The position numbers and the translations under genes were made by a program. Under the pieces are notes generated by a model that saw only the letters and a list, made by a program, of their open reading frames with translations, had not been told where the DNA came from and did no database searches. A stretch of 64,000 bases of DNA, from contig OZ025672.1 of assembly GCA_964019335.1 (NCBI GenBank), forward strand, positions 310,001 through 374,000, given 5' to 3'. The DNA is from Diplonema japonicum. Its lineage: Eukaryota > Euglenozoa > Diplonemea > Diplonemida > Diplonemidae. This document shows, one piece after another, positions 1-9,461 of the stretch; within the stretch, counting starts at the first letter, position 1; every line of letters begins with the position of its first letter.

Positions 1-998
1 GAGTATTTCACAGGGTCGCGTGCTCCGCCACCTCGTCGCAGCCACCAGTCGCACTGCTCAGCATCGGTGTCCCACCGTGTCTCCACACAGCGTTCCGACT
101 TCCAGTTCGACGTCACTCCTTCCGACTGCGGCCACAGATCGTTCGTCTCCTTCCACTCTGTGGTGTTCACAGGCCAGTGAACCCACCCGATGTGCTCCTC
201 CTTCGCGCAGTGCTTTGTGTTGTACATGATTTTCATATGACGGCATTCAAGGCAATAATTGAAGGTGGAACGTTTGCAAAGAGAGTTTATACGGTGGTTG
301 GAGTACTTTCCTGCGGTGAGATGCGCGCAGGCCCCGCCGGAGGACAAGAAGTTCTCGGTCATCAAGCCTGCTGGGTGGTAGTTGAAGTCGTTGGTGCCGA
401 ACCGCTCCCAGCGCATGGTGACGTGGGATTGAAAAGGGTTGCAAGTTGTGCGGACGTACTCGGAGAGGCTACATCCGTTATGTGGGAAGATGAACTCATC
501 TGTGTCGGCAAAAATGAGCCAATCGACTTTGTTCGCGACGTGCCTTGCGCAGAACTTCGGTGCTATGCAGTTGTGCTTCCAATTCTTAACAGACCTGTCC
601 ATTGCACAGCCCGCATCGTGATCGGGGACCTTTTCTTCGATTATCGTTAAAAAACCCATCTCGCTGTAATACCGTAGAATAGCACCGGTACCGTCCCTTG
701 TCTCGTCGGTGTTGTCATTTACAAGCCATAGGTGGTCGATTCCTGCTATGATCTGAAGTTCGATCCACTCGCGGAGCCAAGCACCGCTGCCTCTTGTCTG
801 ACCGCAAACACCAACGTGCCATTCCCCTTCTTGTTTAAACCCTGTTTTTTTGCTTTTCGTTGCTGCTGGTGGTATATTGCTTGGTAGTGAACTAAGCTCT
901 TCTTGTTCCACCGTTTTATTCTCCGCGAAGCTCATCATCAAGCAGATGCCCATTACACTGCACACCACCACTATAAGTCCGAACTTATTTTGACGCAT
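1..998 (-). CDS. GT92-like (DUF23) glycosyltransferase, type II membrane protein, 3' end outside window
   Basis: The frame is open from the ATG at 996-998 to the left edge, about 332 residues with no stop, so the C-terminus is missing. Residues 7-26 form a hydrophobic signal-anchor (FGLIVVVCSVMGICLMMSFA), then a short stem. The catalytic region starts near residue 62: GVCGQTRGSGAWLREWIELQ followed by LWLVNDNT matches the GT92/GT2-type opening (E/W-I-E, then the D/N-N motif). WLIFADTDEFIF is the expected metal-binding DxD strand. Several cysteines and one NTT sequon fit a lumenal domain. By family it would transfer a sugar to glycans in the Golgi; donor and acceptor cannot be read from sequence. 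Fold assignment is fairly sure, substrate unknown. Confidence 0.75.
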   Translation of the reverse strand, partial: MRQNKFGLIVVVCSVMGICLMMSFAENKTVEQEELSSLPSNIPPAATKSKKTGFKQEGEWHVGVCGQTRGSGAWLREWIELQIIAGIDHLWLVNDNTDETRDGTGAILRYYSEMGFLTIIEEKVPDHDAGCAMDRSVKNWKHNCIAPKFCARHVANKVDWLIFADTDEFIFPHNGCSLSEYVRTTCNPFQSHVTMRWERFGTNDFNYHPAGLMTENFLSSGGACAHLTAGKYSNHRINSLCKRSTFNYCLECRHMKIMYNTKHCAKEEHIGWVHWPVNTTEWKETNDLWPQSEGVTSNWKSERCVETRWDTDAEQCDWWLRRGGGARDPVKY

Positions 999-1730
999 TT
1001 TGTTGTACAAATAAGGGGGAAAGAAGCCAAACGTTGGTGGAATCCCACTTAGGCCTCTGAAAAAAAATAGAAAAGAAAAAAAAGGAAGTAAAAAAAAAAA
1101 AAACCCCACCGAGTTGTTGTTTTTGACGCTCCCCTCCCCTTCCTGCTTTGGTTTTAAAAAAAAAAGGGAAAATTTGAGAGGGGGGGAAAAAGGAGGAGTG
1201 AATAAAAGACGTGAGAACTGAAACTTCTTCCCGATCCCCCCCTAAAAGGGGGGAATATAAAAAAAGAAAAGAAAGGTTTCGGTAAAATACTGGAGGATTA
1301 AAAAAAAAAAATAAGATTATCGATTGTTATACCTGTTCTTTCGGCCATCTACAAGAAAAATACAACAGGCTGCGGCCAACAGCATGGCACCATCCACGCT
1401 CTAATAATACAACCGCCTTTTCTTGTTTTTTTTTTTTTACAAGCACGAGATGTAGAGGACGTGAAAGGTAATACAGATTAATACACATCAGTCACACGAT
1501 AGACAGCTCAGGTCAGATATGAACAATCAGAGAGAAAAGAAAAGCCTTTTGATTGAGGAGAAAGAAAAAGGGGGTGAGGGGAGACGGAAAATTCGTTCGA
1601 TATTCTTTTTTTTCCTTTTTTTTTTTTCATTTTAATACGTTGGACGCCCTTCCTGCCATGCGGTGCTGCTCACCTAGGTAGGGTGAAACGGCAATCACGA
1701 GACAGGCGGGGGCGTAGAATGACAACATGC
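999..1730. other. Intergenic, A/T homopolymer-rich
   Basis: This stretch separates the phosphatase stop (1731) from the glycosyltransferase start (998). It holds many A and T runs of 8-13 bases, a few G runs and no convincing reading frame or RNA gene. It must contain the 3' UTR of the phosphatase and the splice-acceptor region of the glycosyltransferase. Confidence 0.6.
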
Positions 1731-3335
1731 TTACTGCTTGTTGTCGTGGACCCATTTGAAGAGGTTAAGCTCCTTCTTGGTGAGGAGGCCGTCCTCCCAC
1801 TGGAGGCCGTCGGCGTTCCTGTTGAAGTAGTTGAGGAGGTCGTTCATCTTCTTGGACCAGGCGACCTCGCCGTGGGTGGCACGGTACTCCCTGATCTGCT
1901 GGTCAATGGGGACGTCGGACTCCTCGAAGCCGAGCATCTTGGTGAAGTGGTCGTGGGTCCTGCAGAGGGGCGGGGTGCACGCTGCGGGAGTCTCCTTCGG
2001 GGCCATGGTGGCGTTGAAGGGCCCGTGCTGGTTCTGCACGATCCATGTGTCGTCGATGACATGCCCGTAGTTGTCCTCACGGAAGTCGGTGGGATCCGTC
2101 TGCACCTGCTGCCAGTGGATGTGCGATGCGTTGTACACGTTCAACCTGGTGTACCCGAAGCTGTTCGAACGGAACGCGCTCCACTTCGGCTGCGGTTCCA
2201 AGAACGGCGTGTGCATCTCCTTGCTCCCGGCTGCTCCCGTCACCACGTAGATCGTCGCCTTCGGGTTCAGGTTCGACTGGTCCGTCTTGTCCTTGTACGT
2301 AGGCCACGACCTCTCGTAGTTGTGCGTGTGCCCGTTCATCGAGATGTCGACACCGTACTCGAAGAAGATCTCCTCCAGCGACTCCCTCACCTCCCTGTCG
2401 GGCGCCGTCGAAGAGTACAGCGGACGGTGGTCGTTGATGAGGATCCACGGGTAGTTCGCACGGTTCGTGTTCGCCTCCTTCAGGTCAGCCACCAGCCACT
2501 TCAGGAAGGCCTCCTTGTTCACCTCCTTCGTGTGCACTCCGTGCCACATCTCAGACGAGAACGAGATGTAGTGCACCAGCCCGAAGTTCCACGAGAAGTA
2601 CATCGTGTTGACCGTCTCCCCGTTCTCTGTTGTGATGGTGGGGGGCACCGCGTTCGACGGCTGGTTCCTCCACGACTCGATGTAGTGCGCGAGGTTCTTC
2701 GCGTCGTCCTCGTGGTTCCCGTGCGACACCATGTACGGCACCCTAGCAGCGATCTGTTCGATGTTCTCGAAGAAGTGGTCCCCCGTGGTGCCGTCCTTGT
2801 CCGCCATGTCGTACGCGAAGTCTCCGCAGTGCAGGATCATGTCTGCCTCCTCCACCTCGCTCACAAGGCCCACAGTCGTGTTTGACGCGCACGTCTTTGC
2901 GTCACACACCTCCGACCCCTCCGTGCACCCCTTGCAGATGGTGAAGGCCGCCGACGACCCCATGTCCCCGTAGAGGATATGCCTGTACGGGGACCTGTTC
3001 TGCCTCCTGTTTGCAACCTTGAACACGTCGCTGAACCCGCTCACCTGATCCCCCACCTTGTAGTAGTAGGTCTGCCCCAGGGCCAGCCCGCTCATGTTTG
3101 CGGTCCTCGTGTACCACGTCCTCCCCTTGTCCACCTTGAACTCCCTCACGTCCCCGTAGTTGTGCGACGTCAGCGCAGACGCGCTCGTCCCGTACATCAC
3201 CTCCGACTTTGCGCCGTTCCCCGTCGACGCCCACTGCACCACGAGGGTGTGCTCGTCCTTCCCCAGCGCAATGTGTACCTGACCTCCCATCGCCAGGCTG
3301 CTTGCCATCAGCAGCACACCAACTACACGCATCAT
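1731..3335 (-). CDS. Secreted purple acid phosphatase (metallophosphoesterase)
   Basis: A 534-residue protein with a signal peptide (MMRVVGVLLMASSLAMGG). An N-terminal fibronectin-like domain precedes the metallophosphatase domain. All family metal ligands are visible in order: GDMG (about residue 121), GDFAYDM (about 172), GNHE (about 207), INDHRP (about 300) and GHTHNYER (about 333). Several NxS/T sequons agree with secretion. It should hydrolyse phosphomonoesters outside the cell or in an acidic compartment. The frame stays open upstream to 3608, but I start at 3335 because the signal peptide begins there and TCAG lies 13 bases before the ATG. The C-terminal about 80 residues after the catalytic domain are charged and unassigned. 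Confidence 0.93.
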   Translation of the reverse strand: MMRVVGVLLMASSLAMGGQVHIALGKDEHTLVVQWASTGNGAKSEVMYGTSASALTSHNYGDVREFKVDKGRTWYTRTANMSGLALGQTYYYKVGDQVSGFSDVFKVANRRQNRSPYRHILYGDMGSSAAFTICKGCTEGSEVCDAKTCASNTTVGLVSEVEEADMILHCGDFAYDMADKDGTTGDHFFENIEQIAARVPYMVSHGNHEDDAKNLAHYIESWRNQPSNAVPPTITTENGETVNTMYFSWNFGLVHYISFSSEMWHGVHTKEVNKEAFLKWLVADLKEANTNRANYPWILINDHRPLYSSTAPDREVRESLEEIFFEYGVDISMNGHTHNYERSWPTYKDKTDQSNLNPKATIYVVTGAAGSKEMHTPFLEPQPKWSAFRSNSFGYTRLNVYNASHIHWQQVQTDPTDFREDNYGHVIDDTWIVQNQHGPFNATMAPKETPAACTPPLCRTHDHFTKMLGFEESDVPIDQQIREYRATHGEVAWSKKMNDLLNYFNRNADGLQWEDGLLTKKELNLFKWVHDNKQ

Positions 3336-3482
3336 GTTGTTATTCCTGATTAAAAGTACACATTTGGCGTGGCATAAGGTGGGTAAAGGGTAAAAGATAG
3401 TTCGGAGTGAAAGAGCTCGCAAACAACGTCTACAGGTGCGCTGCACTTGTGACTGCGAGGACAGAGAAAATAGAGAGTTGGA

Positions 3483-4313
3483 GGTTAAGAAAGATAGGAA
3501 GAGAGGCCGCCGTATGCAGAGAGAGAATTCGTCTTCTCTGACGACGTGTGCGTAGGTTGGTTTGTTTCTTTTCATGGTTGCACATGTTTTTCTTGTTTCT
3601 TTGTTCATTTCGTATCAAGTTAGAATTGCCGATTAAAATAATTTACTTCAAAAGCTTCTTCTGGAACTTCCCGAGGGCAAGGGCGCTGTCGGAAATGAAG
3701 GAGCTGATGAGCTTCTCAGGGATGTTCCCCTTGGGGTCCATCCCACCGATGGACCAGATGGCGATCTTGTCCCCGTCCAGCTTCTGCAGGATGAAGCCCT
3801 CAATGAAGATATCTGCAAGAACATTATCCTTCTTCACCTGCTTCGCCCCAGGGACTGAACGCATTGCGTAGACGAAGGTCTTGTCGTCTGCGAAGGCAAA
3901 TGACCTGTGCACTGTGGCCTCCCTGTCCGACAGGGGCCAAGGGAGACCGTCCACCCTGTACACCACAGCACAGTCCTCACCCTCCTTCTCCAGCACCTTC
4001 ATCGTCATGTCACCCCCCATCATCTTCATCATCTTGGCATCGGTCGTGACCGACTTCACCATCTCCACCGCCTTGTCCCAGTCACCCTTCATCGTCCCCA
4101 TCACCCTGTACACCCCCCACTCGGATCCAGGCCACTCACGGCGTTCAACAACTACCTTCGGCTCCACCAGCTCGCTCACCTTCACTGAGCACACCTTCTT
4201 GTAAGCCCCGCCTGTCGTCTCCTTCAGGAGGGCTGACCTGATCTCTTCGTGGTGCGACATTTTTACTTTTTGAGAAGTTGGGAGAGTGAGGGTATAGTAA
4301 CCTGTACTGGGTT
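3483..4313. repeat. 831-bp direct duplication, copy A
   Basis: Bases 3483-4313 match 12709-13539 at a constant offset of 9,226; I saw no mismatch or indel in the lines compared. The unit holds a whole START gene, about 53 bases upstream of its ATG and about 160 bases downstream of its stop. Homology ends abruptly on both sides. Confidence 0.9.
3643..4260 (-). CDS. START-domain lipid-binding protein, copy 1
   Basis: A 205-residue protein made only of a START (StAR-related lipid transfer) domain. Typical features are the WPGSEWGVYRV strand, PWPLSDREA (the R-D/E signature before the lipid-pocket strands), the MRSVPGAK strand and the C-terminal DPKGNIPEKL leading into the lid helix. It has no signal peptide or membrane segment, so a cytosolic lipid carrier is likely; the ligand cannot be told. 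The frame is open to 4386, but all paralogues begin MSHH(A/E)EIR, fixing the start at 4260. Its protein is identical to the copy at 12869-13486 and differs from the other three at many sites, for example GGAYKKVCSV near the N-terminus. Confidence 0.9.
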   Translation of the reverse strand: MSHHEEIRSALLKETTGGAYKKVCSVKVSELVEPKVVVERREWPGSEWGVYRVMGTMKGDWDKAVEMVKSVTTDAKMMKMMGGDMTMKVLEKEGEDCAVVYRVDGLPWPLSDREATVHRSFAFADDKTFVYAMRSVPGAKQVKKDNVLADIFIEGFILQKLDGDKIAIWSIGGMDPKGNIPEKLISSFISDSALALGKFQKKLLK

Positions 4314-4710
4314 TAAAGCACTTTTCGTAGAAAACACAAAAAAAGGTCAGTCGCTTAGACAGAAAGAGGGAGGAATGCCCGCACATGGAAAAAATTGTGC
4401 GGGAGAAGAACGGAGGCTCAGAGTCTGCACGGACTCATGATCCGTGCGATTTCGAGAAGGCATGCAATTAAAAACCCACAACACGCCTCGAGGAGATGGT
4501 GCCACACCGTGGCGGTCTTCCTCGAGTAGTGAGCGGGTGCTGCATTGTGCTAGGTGCATGTTCTATGAAGACAGCAGTTTGCGTAGTTAGAACGTTTTTT
4601 TTTTTTTTTCTTTTTGGGTAGTAAAGAGAGCCGAGGCTTTTGGATGAGAAGCCAATGTTCTTCTTCACACCACGTACAAAGTTAGGGCATCAAATCAAAA
4701 TTGCTCTTTC
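4261..4710. other. Intergenic between START copies 1 and 2
   Basis: About 450 bases with no supported gene. The first 53 bases belong to the duplicated unit; the remainder has a T13 run near 4596 and short reading frames only. Confidence 0.5.
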
Positions 4711-5325
4711 TTACTTACGAAGCTTCTTCTGGAACTTCCCAAGAGCATGCGCCATATCGGAAACAAGGTTGTTCACAAGCATTTCAGGGATGTTCCCCTT
4801 GGGGTCCATCCCACCGATGGACCAGATGGCGATCTTGTCCCCGTCCAGCTTCTGCAGGATGAGGCCGTCGATGAAGACCTCTGCGAACACGTTGTCCTTG
4901 TTCACTGGCTTCTTCCCGGGGATGGATCTTGTGGCGTACACGAAGGTCTTGTCGTCCACGAAGCCAGCCGAGGCGTGGGTGATGGCCTCCCTGTCCGACA
5001 GGGGCCACGGGAGGTCGTTCACCCTGTACTGGATCACTCCTTCCCCTTCGTCTTCAAGTGCCTTCACGGACTTCACTGGGTACATCAGTTTGTTGATCTT
5101 CAGCTCGCTCGGCATCGTCTTCACCATCTCCACCGCCTTGTCCCAGTCACCCTTCATCGTCCCTGTCACCCTGTACACACCCCACACAGATCCAGGCCAG
5201 TCGCGGCGTTCGATTACAACCTTCGGCTCCACCAGCTCGCTCACCTTCACTGACGAGTGTTTCTTGTAAGTCCCGTCTGTCGTCTCCTTCAGGAGGGCTG
5301 ACCTGATCTCTGCGTGGTGCGACAT
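4711..5325 (-). CDS. START-domain lipid-binding protein, copy 2
   Basis: A 204-residue single START domain starting MSHHAEIRSALLKETTDG. It shares the PWPLSDREA and GGMDPKGNIP motifs with its neighbours, while the central strand region (residues 80-110) has its own sequence. The frame extends eight codons upstream, but the shared MSHH start is preferred. It belongs to a tandem array of four START genes (3643-8184), an expansion by local duplication with later divergence. Cytosolic lipid transfer is the family role; the ligand is unknown. Confidence 0.9.
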   Translation of the reverse strand: MSHHAEIRSALLKETTDGTYKKHSSVKVSELVEPKVVIERRDWPGSVWGVYRVTGTMKGDWDKAVEMVKTMPSELKINKLMYPVKSVKALEDEGEGVIQYRVNDLPWPLSDREAITHASAGFVDDKTFVYATRSIPGKKPVNKDNVFAEVFIDGLILQKLDGDKIAIWSIGGMDPKGNIPEMLVNNLVSDMAHALGKFQKKLRK

Positions 5326-5964
5326 TTTTATTTTCTTTTCAAAAATCAACCTTTAATGGAGTGGGCGTGGATGCATCAGGAGGAAACCAAAATGAAACGG
5401 TGATACCAAAGCATAACCATGGCAGGGTCTCAATGAGACAATGCTAAAAAAGAAGAAAAAGAAGAAGAAAAAAAGGGAGAACGAGCTATTGCTCAATTCC
5501 ACACTGTAAAAAAAAAAAAAAAAGAAGAAAAGAAAGTAGGGGGGTAGGGGGGGAAGCAAGAAGCTTTCATGTGAAGGTGAGTGCGGAGCTAAAACCTCTC
5601 AGCCGTCTACCTTGCAGGCCTCATGGTGGTAAGATCGAGATAGAAAGGAGGAAGGAAGGAAGACACAGGGAAACACAGTTTCCACCGTGCTGACAAGAAT
5701 GAAAAGGAAAAAGAGGAAAGTCCCTACTAAAAAAAGGAGGAAAGAATACTGTGTGTGAATTGAAGTTCTCTTTGTGAGAGCGCCCTCCTGGTCTCAATAA
5801 AAGCGACCTTCCTGTCTGTTGGGCTAGAACAAAACAGGGCTACAAACAAAAAACAAAAAACAAAAAAAAAAAAAAAAAAAACAAAACAAAAAAAGGCAGA
5901 GGAAAGGAATACGATAACAGATCGCTGCGTTAGTTAGTAGACGATACGAAGCAGTTCGGTTGGC
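5326..5964. other. Intergenic between START copies 2 and 3
   Basis: About 640 bases, purine-rich on the plus strand, with several A runs (A15 near 5509, A-rich stretch 5845-5893). No reading frame or RNA gene is supported. Confidence 0.5.
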
Positions 5965-6582
5965 TTACTTCTTGAGAAGGTGCTTCTGGAACTTCCCGAG
6001 TGCAAGGGCGTGGTCGGAGATGAACCCGCTCATAACCATGGCTGGGATGTTCCCCTTAGGGTCGATTCCCTTAACTGAGCAGAGTGAGATCTTGTCGCCG
6101 TCAAGCTTCTTGAGAACATAGCCCAAGATGAAGACCTCACAAAGGACATTGTCCTTGTTCACTTGCTTGGCACCAGGTACGGAGCGGACGGCGTAGACGA
6201 AGGTCTTGTCATCCACGAGTTCGGTGGACACGTGTGCCAATGCTTCCCTGTCCGACAGGGGCCACGGGGCAGAGTTCACTTTGTAGTTGATGATACCGTC
6301 CTCTTCCTTCTCCATCGTTTTCATGGACTTCACAGGAGACATCAAGCTGTTAAGCTTGAAGTCGCTGACCATTGCTTTAAGCATCCCCACCGCCTTGTCC
6401 CAGTCTCCTTTCATCACGCCCGTTGCCCTGTACACCCCCCACTCGGATCCAGGCCACTCACGGCGTTCAATTACAACCTTCGGCTCCACCAGCTCGCTCA
6501 CCTTCACTGACGAGTGTTTCTTGTAAGTCCCGTCTGTCGTCTCCTTCAGGAGGGCTGACCTGATCTCTGCGTGGTGCGACAT
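5965..6582 (-). CDS. START-domain lipid-binding protein, copy 3
   Basis: A 205-residue START-only protein. It shares the first 35 residues almost exactly with copy 2, suggesting 5' gene conversion or recent common origin. Its C-terminal half (SLCSVKGIDPKGNIPAM, FISDHALALGKFQKHLLKK) is closer to copy 4. The frame is open to 6720 but the common MSHHAEIRS start at 6582 is used. No targeting signal is seen. Confidence 0.9.
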   Translation of the reverse strand: MSHHAEIRSALLKETTDGTYKKHSSVKVSELVEPKVVIERREWPGSEWGVYRATGVMKGDWDKAVGMLKAMVSDFKLNSLMSPVKSMKTMEKEEDGIINYKVNSAPWPLSDREALAHVSTELVDDKTFVYAVRSVPGAKQVNKDNVLCEVFILGYVLKKLDGDKISLCSVKGIDPKGNIPAMVMSGFISDHALALGKFQKHLLKK

Positions 6583-7560
6583 TTTAGAGAGGAGGGAAAG
6601 GAACAGAAACAACCTGTGAGGTATATGTGGTACAGACAGACGGATCCCGGCATGGTTTAAAAGAACAAATGCTGGTGGTTTTAAGTGAACCAGGCCTGCA
6701 GGAAGAAGCGCGAGGGACATGTACCATCCCTAACCTAATGAACGAGAACGGAGGATAAGGCTACGCGACGCGCCAAGGTGGTCTACGGGAAGAATAAAAA
6801 AAAAAAAGAAAGAAATAAAATAAAAAACAGAGAAAAAAGAAAAGGGAAAGGAATCGATTGAAAGGCTACGCGCCAGACGCGTGCAAACCAAAGAAATGAA
6901 AGGAGTGGCTCATAGCAAAGACGTTCTGCTGGAAGGTAAAGCAAGCAAGTGGGCACAGCCCTTTTCTTGCACATATCTCCCGGGCAAGGAAAGAAAATAC
7001 GAACAGCACAGATGGATGCGAATAGTCTACACACCCATTAGGATGAGGAGGAAGTGCAAGATTTGCTGACCCCCTCCACATAGGTATGGTATGGCTCACG
7101 AGAGGAGAAAAAAGAAGGAGAGAAGGATTTTTTTTTTTTGACATGCAAAAACCATGCAAAGCCAAGAGAATTGAAAAAAAAAAAAAAAAAAAAAGATTAT
7201 CTGCAAAAAAAAAAAAAGTGATTTTTTTTTTTTGCGAATCGGGAAACAAAAAAAAAAAAAAAAAAGAAAGAAAGGCGGAGCAGGGAAGGGGGAGAGAAAC
7301 AAAATATCACTAAAAATTCAGTGCGCAAGGAAAGGTTTGCACAAATGGAACAAGCGCTTTTTTCTTCTTTTTTTTTTTGTTAACTTCAGTGAACAAAAAG
7401 ATAAGACCCCATTTTCCCCGTAAAATCTGATTTCACATTGCGGTGGCAGGAGTTTTTTAAAACCACAGCCTGCAACGGTGTTACCATGACATACGATTTT
7501 GTATACAAAAAGAGGAAAGAAAACAAAACCAAAAAAAGTGTGTTGCAACAACTTCTCCCT
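6583..7560. other. Intergenic between START copies 3 and 4
   Basis: Nearly 1 kb with many A and T runs (for example 7173-7194 and 7246-7265). Small reading frames here are low-complexity Lys/Phe strings and are not supported as genes. Confidence 0.5.
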
Positions 7561-8184
7561 CTACTGTTTGAGTAGTTGCTTCTGGAACTTCCCGAGTGCA
7601 AGGGCGTGGTCGGAGATGAACCCGCTCACGATCATCTCAGGGATGCTCCCCTTAGGGTCGACACCCTTAACAGAGCAGAGTGAGATCTTGCCCCCGTCAA
7701 GCTTCTTAAGGATCAAGCCGCTGATGAAAATATCGCAGAGTACGTGCCCCTTGTCGACTGGCTTGGCCCCGTGGATGGAGCGTGATGCCATAGCGAAGGT
7801 TTTGTCGTCCACGAAGTCAGCAGAAGCGTGGCAGACTGCCTCCCTGTCTGACAGGGGCCACGGGAGGGCGTCTGTCCTGTACTGGACAATGCCTCCGTCC
7901 TCTTGTTCAACTGCTTTTACGGATTTTATCGGAGACATGACCTTGAGAAGCTTCAAGTCACTGACCATGGCCTTCACCATCCCCACCGCCTTGTCCCAGT
8001 CTCCCTTCATCACCCCTGTCGCCCTGTACACACCCCACACAGATCCAGGCCACTCACGGCGTTCAATCACCACCATCGGTTCCACCAGCTCGCTCACCTT
8101 CACTGTCGAGTGTTTTTTGTAACTCCCGTCAGACATTGTCACTTCCTTCATGACTGCGGCTCTGACCTCTGCGTGGTGCGACAT
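7561..8184 (-). CDS. START-domain lipid-binding protein, copy 4
   Basis: A 207-residue START-only protein, the most diverged of the array at its N-terminus (MSHHAEVRAAVMKEVTMSDG). It keeps PWPLSDREA, the SRSIHGAK strand and SLCSVKGVDPKGSIPEM. An unbroken run of 25 A on the coding strand (8185-8209) abuts the ATG, so the 5' leader is poly(A). Role as for its paralogues: lipid binding or transfer, ligand unknown. Confidence 0.9.
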   Translation of the reverse strand: MSHHAEVRAAVMKEVTMSDGSYKKHSTVKVSELVEPMVVIERREWPGSVWGVYRATGVMKGDWDKAVGMVKAMVSDLKLLKVMSPIKSVKAVEQEDGGIVQYRTDALPWPLSDREAVCHASADFVDDKTFAMASRSIHGAKPVDKGHVLCDIFISGLILKKLDGGKISLCSVKGVDPKGSIPEMIVSGFISDHALALGKFQKQLLKQ

Positions 8185-9377
8185 TTTTTTTTTTTTTTTT
8201 TTTTTTTTTGCTTTGCTTTACTTTTTTTTTCCCCCTCTCATCGCGGGAGAGATCTTTTTTATGAAAGAAAAAAAAGAAGAAGAAAATAATTCGATCTTTT
8301 AACGTCAAGGTGACCTGTAAAGGAAAAAAAAGAAGAAGAAAAAAAGACTAGAGATCTTTAAATTACGCGGCTTTCGCGTTAGCCAGCTAGTCTACCTGTG
8401 GGGAAAAGAACAAAAAAAAGACATTTATAAAAAAAAGAGGGGGGGACGATCTATTTTACGGTGTGTCATGTGTGGTTCAAAACAAGCAACCCCACCGAAA
8501 TGGAGATCAGCGTTCCCCCCCTCCCCATTTTCATCTGTCGACGACCTCTTACAGCAGCCTGGTTTGAGGGGAAAGAAAAAAAAAATTCTTTTTTCGCTTA
8601 ACTCTTGCGGCAGAAACAAATTAATTCGATATTTTGAAAAGAGTCAGGCTCCTAGTGTAGTCAACACAGACTTCACTGAAATGACCCCTTGAAAGAAAAT
8701 CCATACACAACAACAGCATAGGGAACCTGCAGTATGTGACAGGTTCGCTAACAGAATACCACTACTGGAGGGGCAGGTGGTTTGTTTTACGATACACTCT
8801 TTTATTTACCGAAAGCCCACTATTACTCTACACTCTACGGGAAACAAGCCATTCCTTCACGTGGGCAAATGGAGAATGGAGGGATAGGGAGTTCGGTGTT
8901 CCTTTCTTTTTTATTTTCATTCTTTTTTAGAGTTCAAGACACACAAAGAGAACAACAAGAAGACAAAAAAATAGGGGGTTAGAACACTATTAACTACAAC
9001 GGTGTCAATAACGAAGGAGGGTGTCAATAATATTTCTTTTTTAGGTACTACTCACGGGCACAATGGCTCGCAGTGTGGGTGACGGAACGGAGGTTTTCCC
9101 TTTTTTTTTTGATATTGTCCTTAGAAAAAAAAAAAAAAAACGACTTCTAAGACGAGAGATAGGTTTCATCAAAAAAAATATTCGTGTAAGGGTGATAAAA
9201 AAATGGGAGAGGGGGGGAGAGAAAAGAAAATGAACGTGTTTTCTAACTTCGTGAAGAAAAACAACGCTCGGACGTTCGGCGGAGAGAGAGAGAGAGAGAG
9301 AGAGAAGAAAACATAGATAAGCAAGTTAATTCTTTTTTTTAATTGCGCGCGGCCTTCGTTGGTTCTTACGCGAGTAC

Positions 9378-9413
<36 letters not shown>

Positions 9414-9461
9414 AATAAATAAAATATCAAAACGGTTTCATATAAATCACTTCAACCTTTG
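8185..9461. other. Intergenic, homopolymers, (GA)n and one dispersed element
   Basis: About 1.28 kb without a supported gene. It contains the A25 leader of START copy 4, one copy of the bipartite element (8721-8791), a (GA)n tract (9282-9304) and a 33-base A run (9379-9411) close to the stop of the CUB gene. The rest is A/T-rich with scattered short frames. Confidence 0.55.
8721..8791. repeat. Bipartite dispersed element, diverged copy
   Basis: Part 1 (8721-8749) is a perfect 7-bp inverted repeat, GAACCTG and CAGGTTC, around a 10-base loop CAGTATGTGA. Part 2 (8758-8791) is a weaker match to the CACTA...GTGGTT element found at 23344, 31792 and 32218. The two parts occur in the same order and similar spacing at 23306-23383. 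Confidence 0.6.

Noticed and set aside
1683-2885. 400-codon plus-strand frame over the phosphatase gene
   Set aside because: It is antisense to a gene with full catalytic motifs; its Val/Arg/Leu-rich product follows from the codon bias of the real gene.
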